The notes under the pieces are model-generated. The model had not been told where the DNA came from. It saw only the letters and a program-made list of their open reading frames with translations, and ran no database searches. Below, piece after piece: positions 26,373 through 35,263 of a stretch of DNA of 64,000 nt (its first letter is position 1; each line of letters opens with the position of its first letter). The stretch is from positions 263,010-327,009 of the forward strand of contig NZ_BMYW01000003.1 of assembly GCF_014652475.1 (NCBI RefSeq), in the 5' to 3' direction. This stretch comes from Vogesella alkaliphila. Lineage in GTDB: Bacteria; Pseudomonadota; Gammaproteobacteria; Burkholderiales; Chromobacteriaceae. The position numbers were made by a program, and so were the translations under genes.

Positions 26373-28007
26373 TTACATCTTGAAGCGCGCCAGCGACAGG
26401 TTCAGCAGGCGTGCGGTCTGTTCCAGGCTGCCGGCCTCGTCCGACAGCTGCTGGCTGGTCTGGCCCTGCTGCGTGCTTTGCTGGTCCAGCTGCTGCATGC
26501 CGTGGTGCATCTGCTGCAGGTCGTTGCGGATGGACTGCTGCTCGCTGACGATCTGGCCGAAGCGGCTCTCCAGCGACGCCAGCACCTGCCGCGTCTGTTC
26601 CAGCGCCTGCTCCATCGCGGTGGAGGCGCCGGACAGGGTGGCGGCCTCGTCGGCCTGGTGGGTGATGATGCCGGCGGTGTCGTGGATGGTGTTCAGCAGT
26701 TTGGCGACGAAGCTGTCGGTCTCCGACAGCGTGTTCTGCGTCTGGCCGGCCAGCTTGCGCACCTCGTCGGCGACCACGGCGAAGCCGCGCCCGGCCTCGC
26801 CGGCGCGTGCCGCCTCGATCGCCGCGTTCAGCGCCAGCAGGTTGGTCTGCTCCGAGATGCCGGCGATGCGCTGCAGGATCTGGGTGATGTGCTGCACGTC
26901 GCTGGACAGCGCGTCAAAGCGCTGCGCCAGCTCGCGGTTGGCGGCGACGTGGTCCTGCATGTCCCGCGCCATTACCCCGACCTGGCTGCGCGACTGCTGC
27001 AGCTGCTGCTGCACCGCTTCCATGTGCTGCTGCACCTCGTCGATGGTGTGGCGGCTGTTTTCCGCCAGGCCGTGGATGCGTTCGCTGCGCTGCGCCAGCT
27101 GGCTCAGCTGTTCGCGGCTGCTGCTGCTGGAGCTTTGCGTGTCGTGCGCGTTCTGGCGCACGTTTTCGGCGCTGTGGAAGGTGTCGCGGGCGTGGTTGGC
27201 GACGTCGAGCAGGGTGTCGCGGAAACGCTGGCACAGCAGGTTGAAGCTGTGCGCGATCTGCGCGATCTCGTCGCGGCCCTGCGGGCGCAGCGGTGCGTTC
27301 AGCTGGCACTCCTCGGCGTGCAGCGCGATGTGGCTGGAGATGCGCAGGATGGCGCGCGAGACCAGGCCGGACAGCCACCACGCGATCAGGGTGCCGACCA
27401 GCAGGCTCAGGCCGCCGATGAGCAGGGTTTCCTTCAGCACCTGCTGACGCGAGGCCAGCGCGTCGGAAAGCAGGATGTCGGCGGCGATCACTACCTGCTG
27501 GCCGCCTATGCTCTGCGGGATGAACACCGAGCGGAAGGTGCCGTACTTGTCGGTGTATTCGTCGAATTCGATGCGGTTCTGCTGGAAGCTGCGCTTCAGG
27601 CCCTCGCTGGGCTCGTACTCTTCCAGGTGGTGGCCGAAGGAGTTCTCCTTCAGCTCCTTCTCGCCGGCGCCGTCGGCGAGATAGACGATCTTGCCGTCCT
27701 TTTGCCACAACAGGTACAGGTAGACCACGTTGAACTGTTTGGCATAGTCGTCCAGCTTGCGGGCGTTGCTGACCATCTGCGCCTGGCTGACGCTGCCGGG
27801 CGTGAACATGCTGGCGAGGAAGGCGTCGCCGAGCAGGGCCGGCACCGCGCGCGCGCTGGCGTTGAGGCGGGTGTCGATCAGCGCCATCGCCTGTTCGCTG
27901 CTGCGCAGGTAGGTGTGGGTGCAGAACGCCAGCACCGTGACGATGTTCAGGAGCAGGAACAGGCAGGCCAGCTTGGTGCGCAGGCTGATGTCGTGCAGTA
28001 GTTTCAT
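26373..28007 (-). CDS. Methyl-accepting chemotaxis protein
   Basis: This 544-residue receptor has one helix near residues 11-30, a periplasmic sensor domain of about 150 residues, a second helix ([18 protein letters not shown]), a HAMP linker and a long cytoplasmic helical hairpin. The hairpin tip [37 protein letters not shown] is the invariant CheA/CheW contact region. No C-terminal CheR-binding pentapeptide is visible. It lies upstream of a lone solute-binding protein gene. The ligand is unknown. Confidence 0.95.
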   Translation of the reverse strand: MKLLHDISLRTKLACLFLLLNIVTVLAFCTHTYLRSSEQAMALIDTRLNASARAVPALLGDAFLASMFTPGSVSQAQMVSNARKLDDYAKQFNVVYLYLLWQKDGKIVYLADGAGEKELKENSFGHHLEEYEPSEGLKRSFQQNRIEFDEYTDKYGTFRSVFIPQSIGGQQVVIAADILLSDALASRQQVLKETLLIGGLSLLVGTLIAWWLSGLVSRAILRISSHIALHAEECQLNAPLRPQGRDEIAQIAHSFNLLCQRFRDTLLDVANHARDTFHSAENVRQNAHDTQSSSSSSREQLSQLAQRSERIHGLAENSRHTIDEVQQHMEAVQQQLQQSRSQVGVMARDMQDHVAANRELAQRFDALSSDVQHITQILQRIAGISEQTNLLALNAAIEAARAGEAGRGFAVVADEVRKLAGQTQNTLSETDSFVAKLLNTIHDTAGIITHQADEAATLSGASTAMEQALEQTRQVLASLESRFGQIVSEQQSIRNDLQQMHHGMQQLDQQSTQQGQTSQQLSDEAGSLEQTARLLNLSLARFKM

Positions 28008-28311
28008 GGGGTCGCCATCCTTGTTATTGCGGTGGGGAAGATGCCGTGCCGGCTGTTTTTTTTCATGACTTATAGATCAGAGACGCGATATTGCCACTTT
28101 TCTGATTTGTCACCGTGTTTTTCGAGTGAAATGACATTTCTTATGTTGTATGAAATGACGGTGGCGCGCGGCGGCCGCCCCGGCGGGACAAAGCCTGGCT
28201 GCAGGATGGCGTGCCGCCGGGCGGCGCCGGCGCACGCGGCCAACATATCCGGCACTGGCCCGCTCTGGTAATCTTGTGGTCATTGCGTTTCACTTTGCAG
28301 ATTGCCCGCTC
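28008..28311. other. 304-base region between the chemoreceptor gene and maf
   Basis: No gene is seen. It includes the minus-strand promoter for the chemoreceptor gene (28069-28096) and the palindrome GAAATG-A-CATTTC at 28128-28140. GAAATGAC is repeated directly at 28152-28159, giving a possible regulator site. GC is lower between 28050 and 28160, then high again near the maf start. Confidence 0.5.
28069..28096 (-). promoter_or_regulatory. Sigma-70-like promoter for the chemoreceptor gene
   Basis: On the minus strand TGGCAA (28091-28096) and TATAAG (28069-28074) are 16 bases apart, about 60 bases before the ATG. No sigma-28 element (GCCGATAA) is seen, so motility sigma control is not supported. 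Confidence 0.4.
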
Positions 28312-28908
28312 ATGAATTCCCGAAAGATCCGCCTTTACCTGGCCTCCGGCAGCCCGCGCCGCCGCGAGATCCTCGAACAACTTGGTTTCCAGCTGGAGCG
28401 CGTGCACGCCGACGTCGACGAGACGGTGCAGCCGGGCGAGGACGCCGTCGGCTACACCCGGCGTCTGGCTGCGGAAAAGGCCGCCGCCGGCTGGAGCGTG
28501 GCGATGGCGCTGGGGCTGCCGTCGCGGCCGCTGCTGTCGGCCGACACCACCGTGGTGCTGGACGGCGAGATCTTCGGCAAGCCGACCGGTGCCGACGATG
28601 CCTTCCGCATGCTGCGCGCCTTTTCCGGCCGCACCCACCAGGTGCTGACCAGCGTGGCGATCCGCGAGGGCGAGCGCACCGAGATCGCCACCAGCTGCAC
28701 CGACGTCACCTTCAAGCCGCTGAGCGACGCCGAGATCGAGCGCTACCTCGATACCGGCGAGCCGTTCGACAAGGCCGGCGCCTACGGCATCCAGGGCAAG
28801 GCCTCGGTGTTCGTGCAGCATATCGCCGGCAGCTTCACCGGCGTCGTCGGCCTGCCCGTCTTTGAAACCGCGCAACTGCTGGCGGCCTTTGACATCACCC
28901 TGCCCTGA
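28312..28908 (+). CDS. maf: Maf family nucleotide pyrophosphatase
   Basis: This 198-residue protein hydrolyses non-canonical or pyrimidine nucleoside triphosphates to monophosphates. The Maf signature starts at once: YLASGSPRRREILEQLG, followed by ADTTVVLDGEIFGKP and DKAGAYGIQGKA. The last motif is typical of the YhdE (dTTP/UTP) branch. ATG 28312 is chosen although its ribosome site is weak; a GTG 36 bases upstream is in frame. It sits 15 bases before rng, the usual maf-rng arrangement. Confidence 0.93.
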   Translation: MNSRKIRLYLASGSPRRREILEQLGFQLERVHADVDETVQPGEDAVGYTRRLAAEKAAAGWSVAMALGLPSRPLLSADTTVVLDGEIFGKPTGADDAFRMLRAFSGRTHQVLTSVAIREGERTEIATSCTDVTFKPLSDAEIERYLDTGEPFDKAGAYGIQGKASVFVQHIAGSFTGVVGLPVFETAQLLAAFDITLP

Positions 28909-28923
28909 GCGCGAGAGGCCACC

Positions 28924-30420
28924 ATGCTGCAACAACCGATCCCCCTGCCACGCGACCTGCCGCGTCCGAAAGAGCAGATCCTGGTCAACATCACGCCGCA
29001 GGAAACCCGCGTCGCGGTGCTGGAAGACGCCATCGTGCAGGAGCTGCACATCGAGCGTTCCGCCAGCCGCGGCATCGTCGGCAACATCTATCTGGGCCAG
29101 GTCAAGCGCGTGCTGCCGGGCATGCAGAGCGCCTTCATCGAGATCGGCTTCGAGCGTGCCGCCTTCCTGCACATCGCCGACGTGCTGGAACAGCGCCAGC
29201 ATCCGAGCGAGCCGCAGCGCATCGAGAAGATGCTGTTCGAGGGCCAGACCGTGCTGGTGCAGGTGATCAAGGACCCGATCGGCACCAAGGGCGCGCGGCT
29301 GTCGACGCAGATCAGCCTCGCCGGCCGTTTCCTCGTGCACCTGCCGCAGGAAGAGCACATCGGCATCTCGCAGAAGATCGAGGTCGAGGCCGAGCGCCTG
29401 TCGCTGAAGGCGCGGCTGGAAAAGCTGCTGCCGGACGGCGCGCCGCGCGGCTACATCATCCGCACCAGCGCCGAGACCGCGACCGACGAAGAGCTGCGCG
29501 CCGACGTCGAGTACCTGTCCAAGCTGTGGTCCGACATCCGCCACAAGTCGCAGCACCTGCCGGCGCGCAGCCTGCTGTACGACGACCTGCCGCTGGCGGT
29601 GCGTGTGCTGCGCGACATGGTCAGCGACCACACCGAGAAGGTGATCGTCGACTCCACCGAGAACTACGGCAAGATGGTCGAGTTCGCGGAGAACTACGTG
29701 CAGTCGGCGGTGGACAAGATCGAGCGTTACAGCGGCGAGCGGCCGCTGTTCGAGCTGCACGGCATCGAGACCGAGATCGAGAAGGCGCTGTCGCGCCGCG
29801 TCAACCTGAAGTTCGGTGGCTACCTGATCATCGACCAGACCGAGGCGATGACCACCATCGACGTCAACACCGGCGGTTTCGTCGGCAACCGCAACTTCGA
29901 CGAGACCATCTACAAGACCAACCTGGAGGCGACGCTGGCGCTGGCGCGTCAGCTGCGGCTGCGCAACCTCGGCGGCATCATCATCGTCGACTTCATCGAC
30001 ATGGATAACGCCGAGCACCGCGAGGCGGTGCTGGCCGAGCTGGCCAAGGCGCTGGCGCGCGACCGCACCCGCGTGACGCTGAACGGCTTCACCAGCCTGG
30101 GCTTGGTGGAGGTGACGCGCAAGCGCACCCGCGAGAGCCTGGCGCACGTGCTGTGCGAGTCGTGTCCGGTGTGTCAGGGCCGCGGCGAGATCAAGACCGC
30201 GCAGACGGTGTGTTACGAGATCCAGCGCGAGATCGTGCGCGAGACGCGCCGCTTCGAGGCCAAGGGCTTCCGCATCCTGGCGTCGCAGAGCGTGATCGAC
30301 ATGCTGCTGGACGAGGAATCGCAGAGCCTGGCGATGCTGATCGACTTCATCGGCAAGCCGATCTCGCTGTCGGTGGAGGCCACCTACAGCCAGGAACAGT
30401 TCGACGTGGTGTTGTTGTAA
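28924..30420 (+). CDS. rng: Ribonuclease G
   Basis: This 498-residue endoribonuclease processes 16S rRNA 5' ends and degrades some mRNAs. An S1-like domain lies at residues about 37-130 (IVGNIYLGQVKRVLPGMQSAF). The magnesium-binding DFIDMD lies near residue 357, and the zinc-link CPVCQGRG follows; all are family hallmarks. Length is normal. GAGAGG lies before the ATG. It is part of the maf-rng pair. Confidence 0.96.
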   Translation: MLQQPIPLPRDLPRPKEQILVNITPQETRVAVLEDAIVQELHIERSASRGIVGNIYLGQVKRVLPGMQSAFIEIGFERAAFLHIADVLEQRQHPSEPQRIEKMLFEGQTVLVQVIKDPIGTKGARLSTQISLAGRFLVHLPQEEHIGISQKIEVEAERLSLKARLEKLLPDGAPRGYIIRTSAETATDEELRADVEYLSKLWSDIRHKSQHLPARSLLYDDLPLAVRVLRDMVSDHTEKVIVDSTENYGKMVEFAENYVQSAVDKIERYSGERPLFELHGIETEIEKALSRRVNLKFGGYLIIDQTEAMTTIDVNTGGFVGNRNFDETIYKTNLEATLALARQLRLRNLGGIIIVDFIDMDNAEHREAVLAELAKALARDRTRVTLNGFTSLGLVEVTRKRTRESLAHVLCESCPVCQGRGEIKTAQTVCYEIQREIVRETRRFEAKGFRILASQSVIDMLLDEESQSLAMLIDFIGKPISLSVEATYSQEQFDVVLL

Positions 30421-30491
30421 GTGGCGCTGTTGTAAAGCGCAGGGCCGCCGCTACGCTGGAAGCGAGGGGCGGCAACAGAAAGGCAGTAGAA

Positions 30492-31274
30492 ATGAGCGAA
30501 GTAAACCGCGATCCCTTGTGGCTCGCCATCCTGCAGGAAACCGAGCAGGCGGTGCGTGACGAACCGCTGCTGGCCAGCTTCCTGCACATGACCGTATTGC
30601 GGCACGGCACGCTGGAAGACGTGCTGGCCTTCCACCTGTCCAGCAAGCTGGCCAGCCCGGTGATGGACGCCCGTGCGCTGCTGGAGCTGTTCCGCGAGGC
30701 GCTGGCCGCCGACCCGCAGATCAGCCGCGCGATGCGCGCCGACATCAGCGCCTGCTACGACCGCGATCCGGCCTGCGACCGCTACTCCACGCCGCTCTTG
30801 TACTTCAAGGGCTTCCATGCGCTGCAGAGCCAGCGCATCACCCACTGGCTGTGGCAGCAGGACAGGAAGACGCTGGCGTATTTCCTGCAGAACCGCATCT
30901 CCGAGGTCATGAGCGCGGACATTCACCCGGCGGCGCGCATCGGCGAGGGCGTGATGCTGGACCACGGCACCGGCGTGGTGGTCGGCGAGACCGCGGTGAT
31001 CGGCAACAACGTGTCCATCCTGCACGGCGTGACGCTGGGCGGCTCCGGCAAGGAACGCGGCGACCGTCACCCGAAGATCGGCGACGGCGTGATGCTGGGC
31101 GCCGGCGCCTCGGTGCTGGGCAATATCCGCGTCGGCGACTGCGCCAAGGTCGGTGCCGGCAGCGTGGTGCTGGACGACGTGCCGGCGCACACCACGGTGG
31201 CCGGTGTGCCGGCCAAGGTGGTGGCGCAGCTTTGTCCGGGCACGCCGGCACTAGACATGGACCAGCGCGTGTAA
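30492..31274 (+). CDS. cysE: Serine O-acetyltransferase
   Basis: This 260-residue enzyme makes O-acetylserine, the cysteine precursor. It has the N-terminal helical domain and a left-handed beta helix with hexapeptide repeats, LDHGTGVVVGETAVIG and GVTLGGSGKERGDRHPKIG, which hold the active site. Its stop overlaps the start of a dispersed repeat (31274-31426), so the repeat touches the gene's end without changing the protein. Confidence 0.95.
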   Translation: MSEVNRDPLWLAILQETEQAVRDEPLLASFLHMTVLRHGTLEDVLAFHLSSKLASPVMDARALLELFREALAADPQISRAMRADISACYDRDPACDRYSTPLLYFKGFHALQSQRITHWLWQQDRKTLAYFLQNRISEVMSADIHPAARIGEGVMLDHGTGVVVGETAVIGNNVSILHGVTLGGSGKERGDRHPKIGDGVMLGAGASVLGNIRVGDCAKVGAGSVVLDDVPAHTTVAGVPAKVVAQLCPGTPALDMDQRV

Positions 31275-31426
31275 GCGCCTGTTCACGATCTGCTGCGACT
31301 TGATCGCAACGGGGGCGATACCGCGTTGAAAGCAGCTTCGGCATGCTTGTTTATATCCAAGTCAACTCCGCTTCCTCAGCTGTTTTCGCCTTGTCTCGCT
31401 CTAGCTCGCGAGATCATGAACACGCT
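31274..31426 (-). repeat. Dispersed repeat, copy 1, with imperfect terminal inverted repeats
   Basis: It begins at the cysE stop (AGCGCCTGTTCACGATCT, 31274) and ends at AGATCATGAACACGCT (31426); these ends are near inverted repeats. Read on the minus strand, the whole element aligns with 49014-49155, for example GCGAGACAAGGCGAAAA and GCTGAGGAAGCGG in both. No open frame is seen. It looks like a MITE-type non-autonomous element or a REP-like sequence. Confidence 0.8.
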
Positions 31427-31720
31427 CTAAGCGCCGCGCGCCATCACCCCGAACGGCAAGCCAGGCGGCTTGCCGTTTTTGTTGCCTTGCGCGCCCAGGG
31501 TTGGCCGCAAGGCGGTGGCAGCCTTTTGCGCGGCGTGGCTTGTTTTCGGCGTGCTATTTTTATGGCATGAATGCTGCAAAATGCGGCGTGACGGGCAACG
31601 TAAATGACGTTGGTAAATTAAATGGGGTGCTTTCGTGCGCGGGCGCTGCTGTGTAGAATCGGCCGCCGTGTCCCGTCCCGATATTGCCTGACGGTCACTT
31701 TCAGCAAGGGAACCCTTCCC
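31275..31720. other. 446-base gap between cysE and the oxygenase gene
   Basis: It contains the 153-base repeat, a terminator (31452-31480), a motif copy (31498-31510) and a promoter-like TAGAAT (31654-31659) in GTGTAGAATCGGC, 62 bases before the next ATG. No gene is seen. Confidence 0.6.
31452..31480 (+). terminator. Rho-independent terminator downstream of cysE
   Basis: AACGGCAAGCC and GGCTTGCCGTT arms around AGGC, followed by TTTGTT. It lies past the dispersed repeat and terminates leftward genes on the plus strand. Confidence 0.85.
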
Positions 31721-32563
31721 ATGAACGTACGCGTTGTAGACTACCGCGCCGCCGATGCGGCCGAGCAATTCACCCGCAGCCTGCACGAAACCGGCTTCGG
31801 CGTGCTGGTCAACCATCCCATCCCGCAAGCGTTGGTCGAGACCATCTACCGCGACTGGCTGGCCTTCTTCGACAGCGAGCAGAAGCACGACTACGCGTTC
31901 TCGGTCGAGAAGCAGGACGGCTACTTCTCCAGCGCGATCTCGGAAACCGCCAAGGGCGCGACGCAGAAGGACATCAAGGAGTACTTCCACGTCTACCCGT
32001 GGGGCCGCATCCCGGCGTCGCTCAAGGCCGACGCGATGCGCTACTACGACACCGCCAACGCGCTGGCGGCCGAGCTGCTGTCGTGGGTGGAGCGGTACAC
32101 GCCGCCCGCCATCGCCGCCGGCTACAGCGAGCCGCTGTCCGGCATGATCCGGGGCAGCAACAAGACGCTGCTGCGCGTGCTGCGCTACCCGCCGCTGACC
32201 GGCCAGGAGCCGGAAGGCTCGCTGCGCGCCGCCGCCCACGGCGACATCAACCTGCTCACCATCCTGCCGGCGGCCAACGAGCCGGGGCTGCAGGTGCAGG
32301 ACATGGACGGCAACTGGATCGACGTGCCGTGCGACTTCGGCATGCTGATCATCAACATCGGCGACATGCTGCAGGAGGCGTCGCAGGGCTACTACCCGTC
32401 CACCCAGCACCGCGTGGTGAACCCCACCGGCGAGGGCGCGAGCAAGAGCCGGGTGTCGCTGCCCCTGTTCCTGCACCCGCGCGACGAGGTGGTGCTGTCC
32501 GCGCGCTATACCGCCGGTGCCTACCTCGACGAGCGTCTGCGCGAGCTGGGCGTGAAGCAGTAA
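31721..32563 (+). CDS. 2-oxoglutarate/Fe(II) oxygenase, isopenicillin-N-synthase-like
   Basis: This 280-residue cytosolic enzyme carries the iron ligands as HGDINLL near residue 180 and STQHRVVNP, and the 2-oxoglutarate arginine as KSRVSLP. It belongs to the isopenicillin-N-synthase-like group, whose members oxidise diverse small molecules; the substrate is unknown. The start MNVRVVDYRAADAAEQF is preceded by AAGGGAACC; the longer upstream frame has no homology. Probably its own transcript from the TAGAAT promoter. Confidence 0.87.
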   Translation: MNVRVVDYRAADAAEQFTRSLHETGFGVLVNHPIPQALVETIYRDWLAFFDSEQKHDYAFSVEKQDGYFSSAISETAKGATQKDIKEYFHVYPWGRIPASLKADAMRYYDTANALAAELLSWVERYTPPAIAAGYSEPLSGMIRGSNKTLLRVLRYPPLTGQEPEGSLRAAAHGDINLLTILPAANEPGLQVQDMDGNWIDVPCDFGMLIINIGDMLQEASQGYYPSTQHRVVNPTGEGASKSRVSLPLFLHPRDEVVLSARYTAGAYLDERLRELGVKQ

Positions 32564-32680
32564 TCCCTTGGCGGCCAGGGTTGGCCGCAGACGATGGGCA
32601 AGCCGGAGGGCAGATCGCGAGGTCTGCCCTTTTGCATTCTATTGGCTATCGATTGGCTAAAAACATTCAATTTTAGCTAT

Positions 32681-32703
32681 GCAATGATAGTGACTATCAT
32701 TGC
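32681..32703. promoter_or_regulatory. Fur-box-like perfect palindrome upstream of the DUF2061 gene
   Basis: GCAATGATAGT and ACTATCATTGC are 11-base perfect arms around one G, 33 bases before the ATG at 32736. The core ATGATAGT resembles Fur boxes (GATAATGATAATCATTATC). Around it are AT-rich repeats of TTGGCTA and TTTTAGCT, suggesting a promoter overlapped by the operator. Confidence 0.55.
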
Positions 32704-32735
32704 GGAAAGATTGATAGCCGCAGCAGGAGCCCGTC

Positions 32736-32966
32736 ATGCTCAAGACCGTCACCTTCGCCATCTGCCACTTCAGCGTGGCGTTCTCGGTCGCCTGGCTGCT
32801 GACCGGCAGCCTGGGCATCGCCAGCCTGCTGGCCCTGGTGGAGCCGCTGGTGAATACCGTCGCCTACTACTTCCACGAGAAGGCCTGGGACGGCATCCGC
32901 GCGCGGCGGCAGCGCGTGCAGGATCACGCCAGCGCCGGGCGGCACGGCTTTTTTCACGCCCATTGA
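32736..32966 (+). CDS. DUF2061 small membrane protein
   Basis: This 76-residue protein has two hydrophobic segments, about residues 5-25 and 27-45. It reads MLKTVTFAICHFSVAFSVAWLL then LVEPLVNTVAYYFHEKAWD, which is the DUF2061 signature. Function is unknown. An AGGAG site precedes the ATG. It follows a Fur-box-like palindrome, so it may respond to iron or another metal. A hairpin of two motif copies lies 15 bases downstream. Confidence 0.88.
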   Translation: MLKTVTFAICHFSVAFSVAWLLTGSLGIASLLALVEPLVNTVAYYFHEKAWDGIRARRQRVQDHASAGRHGFFHAH

Positions 32967-32981
32967 GCGGGGCGCTAGCGA

Positions 32982-33015
32982 CAAGGTTGGCCGCAATGCG
33001 TTGCGGCCAAGCTTG
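32982..33015. repeat. Inverted pair of the recurring GGCCAAC motif
   Basis: CAAGGTTGGCCGCAA (32982-32996) and TTGCGGCCAAGCTTG (33001-33015) are 15-base arms with one mismatch around TGCG. This strong hairpin stands between the DUF2061 gene and uvrD, a terminator position. Confidence 0.85.
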
Positions 33016-33072
33016 TGCGGGCGGGTGGTGGTGTAGAATCGGCGTTTTGCGCGTCACCTCAAAGCCTGCCCC

Positions 33073-35226
33073 ATGAATAACGATCTGCTCGCCGGTCTCA
33101 ATCCCGAACAACTCTCCGCCGTCACCTGGCCCGCCAAGAGCGCGCTGGTGCTGGCCGGCGCCGGCAGCGGCAAGACGCGGGTGCTGACCACGCGCATCGC
33201 CTGGCTGCTGCAGACCGGGCAGACCAGCCCGGCCGGCATCCTGGCGGTGACCTTTACCAACAAGGCCGCGCGCGAGATGCAGACGCGGCTGGCGGCGATG
33301 ATCCCGGTCAACGTCAAGACGATGTGGATCGGCACCTTCCACGGCCTGTGCAACCGCTTCCTGCGCGTGCACTACCGCGACGCCGGCCTGCCGCAGACCT
33401 TCCAGATTCTCGATTCCGGCGACCAGTCGTCGGCGATCAAGCGCCTGCTGAAGAGCCTCGACATCTCCGACGAGAAATTCCCGCCCAAGGCGGTGCAGCA
33501 GTTCATCAACAGCCAGAAGGAATCCGGCGTGCGCGCCGGCGAGCTGTCGGCGCACGACCCCTACACCCGCAAGCTGATCGAGCTGTACGCCGCCTACGAC
33601 GCGCAGTGCCAGCGCGAGGGCGTGGTCGACTTCGCCGAGCTGCTGCTGCGCAGCTACGAGGTGCTCAGCCGCAACGCCGCGCTGTCCGAGCACTATCGCA
33701 ACCGCTTCCGCTTCGTGCTGGTCGACGAGTTCCAGGACACCAACCGCCTGCAGTACGCGTGGCTGAAGCTCTTGGCCGGGCCGGACAACGCGCTGTTCGC
33801 GGTCGGCGACGACGACCAGTCGATCTACGCCTTCCGCGGCGCCGAGGTCGGCAATATGCGCGCGCTGCTGTCCGACTACGGCGTCAGCGGCCCGATCCGG
33901 CTGGAGCAGAACTACCGCTCCGCCGGCACCATCCTGGACGCCGCCAACGCGCTGATCGAGCGCAACGACGGCCGCCTCGGCAAGAGCCTGTGGACCGACG
34001 CCGGCCCCGGCGACAAGATCCGCCTGTTCGAGGCCTACTCCGACGGCGAGGAGGCGCAGTTCATCGTCGACGAGGTCAGGGCACTCGCCCGCGACGGCTG
34101 GAATCTGGCCGACATGGCGGTGCTGTACCGCTCCAACGCGCAGTCGCGCATCCTGGAACACGTGCTGGTGCAGAGCAGCGTCGCCTACCGCATCTACGGC
34201 GGGCTGCGCTTCTTCGAGCGGCAGGAGATCAAGCACGCGCTGGCCTACCTGCGGCTGGTGGCCAATCCGGAGGACGACAACGCGCTGTTGCGCGTGATCA
34301 ACGTGCCGGCGCGCGGCATCGGCGCGCGCAGCGTGGAAAACCTGCAGACCGCCAGCCGCGAGCAGGGCGTCAGCCTGTGGCAGGCGCTGTGCGGCGCCGG
34401 CGGCGGCCGCACCGCCGGCAAGCTGGCCGAGTTCGTGCGCCTGATCGACAGCCTGCGCCAGCGCTGCGAGGCGCTGACGCTGGCGGAAACCATCAGCCTG
34501 ATCATCGACGCCTCCGGCCTGCGCGCGATGTACGAGGCCGACAAGAAGGACGGCGAGGAGCGCCTCGCCAACCTCGACGAACTGGTCAACGCCGCGCTGG
34601 GCTTCATGCCGCAGGAGCCGGCGATGGCGGTGATCGAATTCCTGACCCAGGCCAGCCTGGAGGCCGGCGACCACCAGGCCGACGCCGGCGCCGATGCGCT
34701 GCAGCTAATGACGGTGCACGCGGCCAAGGGGCTGGAGTTCGACGCGGTGTTCGTCGGCGGGCTGGAAGAGGGCCTGTTCCCGCACGAGAACAGCATGAAC
34801 GACAGCAAGGGGCTGGAGGAGGAACGGCGGCTGATGTACGTGGCGATGACGCGCGCGCGCAAGCGGCTGTACCTGTCCTGCGCGCAAAGCCGCATGCTGC
34901 ACGGCCAGAGCCGCTACCCGATCCGTTCGCGCTTTGTCGACGAGCTGCCGGCCGAGCTGTTGCAGACTTTGTCTGCTACCGTGAAAAAGACGGCCGCGCC
35001 TATGCGCGACGCCTACGCGCAGGGCCGCATCGCGGCGGCGCCGCTTGCGGCCAACCTTGGCGGCTGGAAGATGGGGCAGGGTCTGCACCATACCAAGTTC
35101 GGCGACGGCGTGGTGATCAACGCCGAGGGCGCCGGCGACGACGTGCGCCTGCAGATCAATTTTGCCGAGCACGGCATCAAATGGCTGGACTTGCGTTACG
35201 CCAAAGACAAACTCAGCGCGCAGTAA
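33073..35226 (+). CDS. uvrD: DNA helicase II, UvrD/Rep family
   Basis: This 717-residue 3'-5' helicase serves nucleotide excision and mismatch repair. Motif I is LVLAGAGSGKTRVLTTRI, II is VLVDEFQDTN, III is FAVGDDDQSIYAFRGA, V is LMTVHAAKGLEFDAVFV and VI is ERRLMYVAMTRARKRLYL, all complete. The C-terminal tail LHHTKFGDGVVI is the usual UvrD end. A -10-like TAGAAT in GTGTAGAATCGGC lies 35 bases upstream. A motif copy at 35045-35060 encodes AANLGG in the less conserved linker. Confidence 0.95.
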   Translation: MNNDLLAGLNPEQLSAVTWPAKSALVLAGAGSGKTRVLTTRIAWLLQTGQTSPAGILAVTFTNKAAREMQTRLAAMIPVNVKTMWIGTFHGLCNRFLRVHYRDAGLPQTFQILDSGDQSSAIKRLLKSLDISDEKFPPKAVQQFINSQKESGVRAGELSAHDPYTRKLIELYAAYDAQCQREGVVDFAELLLRSYEVLSRNAALSEHYRNRFRFVLVDEFQDTNRLQYAWLKLLAGPDNALFAVGDDDQSIYAFRGAEVGNMRALLSDYGVSGPIRLEQNYRSAGTILDAANALIERNDGRLGKSLWTDAGPGDKIRLFEAYSDGEEAQFIVDEVRALARDGWNLADMAVLYRSNAQSRILEHVLVQSSVAYRIYGGLRFFERQEIKHALAYLRLVANPEDDNALLRVINVPARGIGARSVENLQTASREQGVSLWQALCGAGGGRTAGKLAEFVRLIDSLRQRCEALTLAETISLIIDASGLRAMYEADKKDGEERLANLDELVNAALGFMPQEPAMAVIEFLTQASLEAGDHQADAGADALQLMTVHAAKGLEFDAVFVGGLEEGLFPHENSMNDSKGLEEERRLMYVAMTRARKRLYLSCAQSRMLHGQSRYPIRSRFVDELPAELLQTLSATVKKTAAPMRDAYAQGRIAAAPLAANLGGWKMGQGLHHTKFGDGVVINAEGAGDDVRLQINFAEHGIKWLDLRYAKDKLSAQ

Positions 35227-35263
35227 GCGCGGTCCGCCCCGGCGGAAAAGGGGAATTCAGAGC

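Noticed and set aside
28141-30147. Minus-strand open frame of 668 residues
   Set aside because: Antisense of maf and rng, both well supported.
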